This document shows positions 43,759-46,120 of a stretch of DNA of 46,120 nucleotides, piece by piece (within the stretch, counting starts at the first letter, position 1; every line of letters starts with the position of its first letter). The stretch comes from an uncultured Bacteroidales bacterium (GTDB taxonomy: Bacteria; Bacteroidota; Bacteroidia; Bacteroidales; Bacteroidaceae), in assembly GCA_902792555.1 (NCBI GenBank), contig CADAZW010000013.1:1-46120 (forward strand), in the 5' to 3' direction. A program made the position numbers and the translations under genes. The notes beneath the pieces were generated by a model, which worked only from the letters and a program-made list of their open reading frames with translations, was not told the origin of the DNA and made no database searches.

Positions 43759-46120
43759 ATGGAAGATTTCGTTCACCTACACGTACACACGTACTACTCT
43801 ATTCTCGACGGCATGTCGCCTATTCCCAAGCTAGTCAGCAAGGCGGTCAACAACGGCATGAGGGGCATGGCCATCACCGACCACGGCAATATGTTTGGCG
43901 TCAAGGAGCTCTTCGACTGCTGCGCCAAACTCAACAAGGACCGCAAGAAGGAGGGCCTGGAACCCTTCAAGCCCATCTGCGGCTGCGAGATGTATGTGGC
44001 CCACCGCAACAAGGAGGACATGGACCACATGCAGGGCGACCGCGGCGGCTACCACCTCATCGTGCTGGCCAAGAATGAGACGGGCTACCACAACCTGGTG
44101 AAGCTGGTGTCGCGCTCATGGGTGGACGGATTCTACAGCAAGCCGCGCACCGACCGCCGCGACCTGCAGCAGTTTCACGAGGGCCTGATAGTCTGCTCGG
44201 CGTGCATTGCCGGCGAGGTGCCCAGCAAGATACTGGAGCAGGACATCGAGGGCGCACGAGAGGCCATCGAGTGGTACCACGGCATCTGGGGCGACGACTA
44301 CTATCTTGAGCTGCAGCGCCACGAGGTGAAGAACCCCACCCAGCGCGCCAACCGCGAGACATTCCCCCTGCAGCAGAATGCCAACAAGGTGCTGCTGGAG
44401 CTGGCTAAGGAGTACGGCATCAAGGTAGTCTGCACCAACGACTGCCACTTCGTGGACGAGGATGACGCCGAGGCCCACGACCACCTGCTCTGCCTCTCCA
44501 CGGGCAAGGACCTCGACGACCCAACCCGAATGCTCTACTCCAAGCAGGAGTGGTTTAAGACCCGCGAGGAGATGAACGCCATCTTCAGCGACCTGCCCGA
44601 GGCCCTTGCCAACACTTGCGAGATACTGGACAAGGTGGAGCTCTACAGCATTGAGAGCAACCCCATCATGCCCAACTTCCCCATTCCCGAGGAGTTCGGC
44701 ACCGAGGAGCAGTGGCGCGCCAAATTCAGCGAGGAGGAGAGACGCCGCGAGTTCACCACCGACGAAAACGGCGAGAACCCCCTGCCGGCCGAGGAAGCCG
44801 AGGCTAAGGTGAAGAAGATGGGAGGCGTCGACAAGCTCTACCGCATCAAGTTTGAGGCCGACTATCTGGGCAAACTGGCCTACGACGGCGCCAAGCGCAT
44901 TTACGGTGACCCCGTGCCCAAGGAGGTGGAAGAGCATATCCGCTTCGAGCTGCACGTGATGAAGACCATGGGATTCCCCGGCTACTTCCTTATCGTTCAG
45001 GATTTTATCAACTCCGCCCGCAACGAGCTTGGCGTATGGGTGGGGCCCGGCCGTGGCTCCGCCGCCGGCAGCGTGGTGGCATACTGCCTGGGCATCACCA
45101 GGCTCGACCCCCTGAAATACAACCTTCTGTTTGAGCGCTTCCTCAACCCCGACCGCATATCGCTGCCGGATATCGACACCGACTTCGACGACGACGGCCG
45201 AGGCAAGGTGCTGCAGTGGGTGATGGACAAATACGGTGCCGAAAACTGCGCCCACATCATCACCTACGCCACCATGGCAACCAAAAACTCGCTCAGAGAC
45301 GTGGCCCGCGTGGAGAAGCTGCCCCTGGATATCAGCAACGCCCTCTGCAAGGCCATTCCCGACCGACTCAACTATAAGGGCAAGGAACTGAAGATGAACC
45401 TCGAGAACGCCATCAAGTGTACGCCCGAACTGCAAAATGCCGAGGCCAGCAGCGACCCGCGCGAAAGCAACACCATCAAGTACGCCCGTAAGCTGGAAGG
45501 CACCGTCCGCGGCACAGGCATCCACGCCTGCGGATTCATCATCTGCCGCGATCCCATCAGCGACCACGTGCCCATATCCACAGCCGACGACCCCGACTTC
45601 CCAGGTGTGAAGACCACTGTCACACAGTATGACGGCCATGTCATAGAGTCCACCGGACTCATCAAGATGGACTTCCTGGGCCTCAAGACTCTCTCCGAGC
45701 AGAAGGAGGCCGTCAAGATCATCAAGCGCACCCACGGCGTCGACATCGACCTCGACAATATCCCGCTGGACGACGAGCTGACCTACAAGCTTTATCAGGA
45801 GGGCCGCACCATCGGAACATTCCAGTTTGAGTCGCCGGGCATGCAGAAATACCTGCGCGAGCTCCACCCCACGGTGTTTGAGGACCTCATAGCCATGAAC
45901 GCCCTCTACCGCCCTGGGCCTATGGACAAGATTCCCTCATTCATCAGGCGCAAACACGGCGTGGAGAAGATAGAATACGACATCCCCGTGATGGAGCAAT
46001 ACCTTAAGGAAACCTACGGCATCACCGTCTACCAGGAGCAGGTGATGCTGCTCAGCCGACTGCTGGCAGACTTCACCCGAGGCCAGAGCGACTCGCTGCG
46101 CAAGGCCATGGGCAAGAAGC
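43759..46120 (+). CDS. dnaE: DNA polymerase III alpha subunit, 5' part
   Basis: This is the replicative polymerase subunit; the first 787 codons are present and the gene runs out of the window. The start MEDFVHLHVHTYYSILDG is preferred over an out-of-frame ATG at 43752. The PHP domain follows (VHLHVH at 5-10, AITDHGNMFG), then the polymerase palm with GPGRGSAAGS and the catalytic acidic motif PDIDTDF, where Asp471, Asp473 and Asp475 correspond to the metal-binding positions. Later motifs are YRPGPMDKIPSFIRRKHG and YQEQVM. A 583-codon antisense frame is a shadow of its codon bias. Confidence 0.97.
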   Translation, partial: MEDFVHLHVHTYYSILDGMSPIPKLVSKAVNNGMRGMAITDHGNMFGVKELFDCCAKLNKDRKKEGLEPFKPICGCEMYVAHRNKEDMDHMQGDRGGYHLIVLAKNETGYHNLVKLVSRSWVDGFYSKPRTDRRDLQQFHEGLIVCSACIAGEVPSKILEQDIEGAREAIEWYHGIWGDDYYLELQRHEVKNPTQRANRETFPLQQNANKVLLELAKEYGIKVVCTNDCHFVDEDDAEAHDHLLCLSTGKDLDDPTRMLYSKQEWFKTREEMNAIFSDLPEALANTCEILDKVELYSIESNPIMPNFPIPEEFGTEEQWRAKFSEEERRREFTTDENGENPLPAEEAEAKVKKMGGVDKLYRIKFEADYLGKLAYDGAKRIYGDPVPKEVEEHIRFELHVMKTMGFPGYFLIVQDFINSARNELGVWVGPGRGSAAGSVVAYCLGITRLDPLKYNLLFERFLNPDRISLPDIDTDFDDDGRGKVLQWVMDKYGAENCAHIITYATMATKNSLRDVARVEKLPLDISNALCKAIPDRLNYKGKELKMNLENAIKCTPELQNAEASSDPRESNTIKYARKLEGTVRGTGIHACGFIICRDPISDHVPISTADDPDFPGVKTTVTQYDGHVIESTGLIKMDFLGLKTLSEQKEAVKIIKRTHGVDIDLDNIPLDDELTYKLYQEGRTIGTFQFESPGMQKYLRELHPTVFEDLIAMNALYRPGPMDKIPSFIRRKHGVEKIEYDIPVMEQYLKETYGITVYQEQVMLLSRLLADFTRGQSDSLRKAMGKK

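Noticed and set aside
43096-43776. Minus-strand frames of 76 and 114 codons before dnaE
   Set aside because: They follow the repeats, cross the terminator and the dnaE promoter, and have no recognisable protein features.
44116-45867. A 583-codon minus-strand frame within dnaE
   Set aside because: It is antisense to an unmistakable dnaE frame and results from GC-rich codon bias.

Overview
The window is about 46 kb of chromosome from a member of the Bacteroidales, most likely a fairly GC-rich Prevotellaceae-type or related gut/oral lineage; the exact genus cannot be fixed from sequence reading alone. The pointers are paired SusC/SusD outer-membrane uptake genes, many lipoproteins, a fused LpxC-FabZ protein, DUF4834 and DUF4924 family proteins that are typical of this order, and promoters of the Bacteroidetes type (TAnnTTTG at -7, often TTTG near -33) in front of many genes. 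No rRNA, tRNA, CRISPR array, transposase or phage gene was seen.

Region 1 (1-6444, + strand) is a conserved housekeeping run: the 3' end of pyrF, an HD-domain phosphohydrolase, lpxD, fused lpxC-fabZ, lpxA, a pRiA4b ORF-3-like acidic protein and miaA. It makes the first steps of lipid A, links them to fatty-acid dehydration (FabZ), and modifies tRNA. Region 2 (6377-10991) has a membrane acyltransferase and a class A penicillin-binding protein on the minus strand, with a membrane-anchored or secreted DNA/RNA endonuclease divergent from the PBP.

Region 3 (11745-27472, minus strand) is the main accessory block: a 15.7-kb, six-gene unit arranged as FAS1 lipoprotein - SusC - SusD, repeated twice with diverged members. 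No glycoside hydrolase or regulator lies inside it. The first SusC gene is broken near its C-terminus by what looks like a frame-changing internal deletion. A MarR-type regulator lies about 1.1 kb beyond the promoter end.

Region 4 (28557-38752) holds psd-pssA-DUF4834 (phosphatidylethanolamine synthesis) on the plus strand, which ends in a terminator built over the last stop codon. Converging on it is a minus-strand series: a LysE-type exporter, DUF4924, rfbD, prfC, a YrdC/Sua5 protein, a ClC channel and fmt. A DUF486 membrane protein is divergent from the LysE gene. Region 5 (38957-46120) contains an ECF sigma factor, a 40-codon ORF, thioredoxin, a family 2 glycosyltransferase, a MtaB-like methylthiotransferase, a 56-residue lipoprotein and the first 787 codons of dnaE.

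The least explained material is non-coding. Three large intergenic regions (10992-11744, 27473-28556, 43082-43758) carry arrays of a 21-22-nt unit centred on CGCG, in both orientations. A 225-nt array of a 9-nt CTAG unit lies in the first, and short 7-9-nt arrays sit directly behind several stop codons. These arrays create long but spurious ORFs. They form the best candidate here for an undescribed sequence system.
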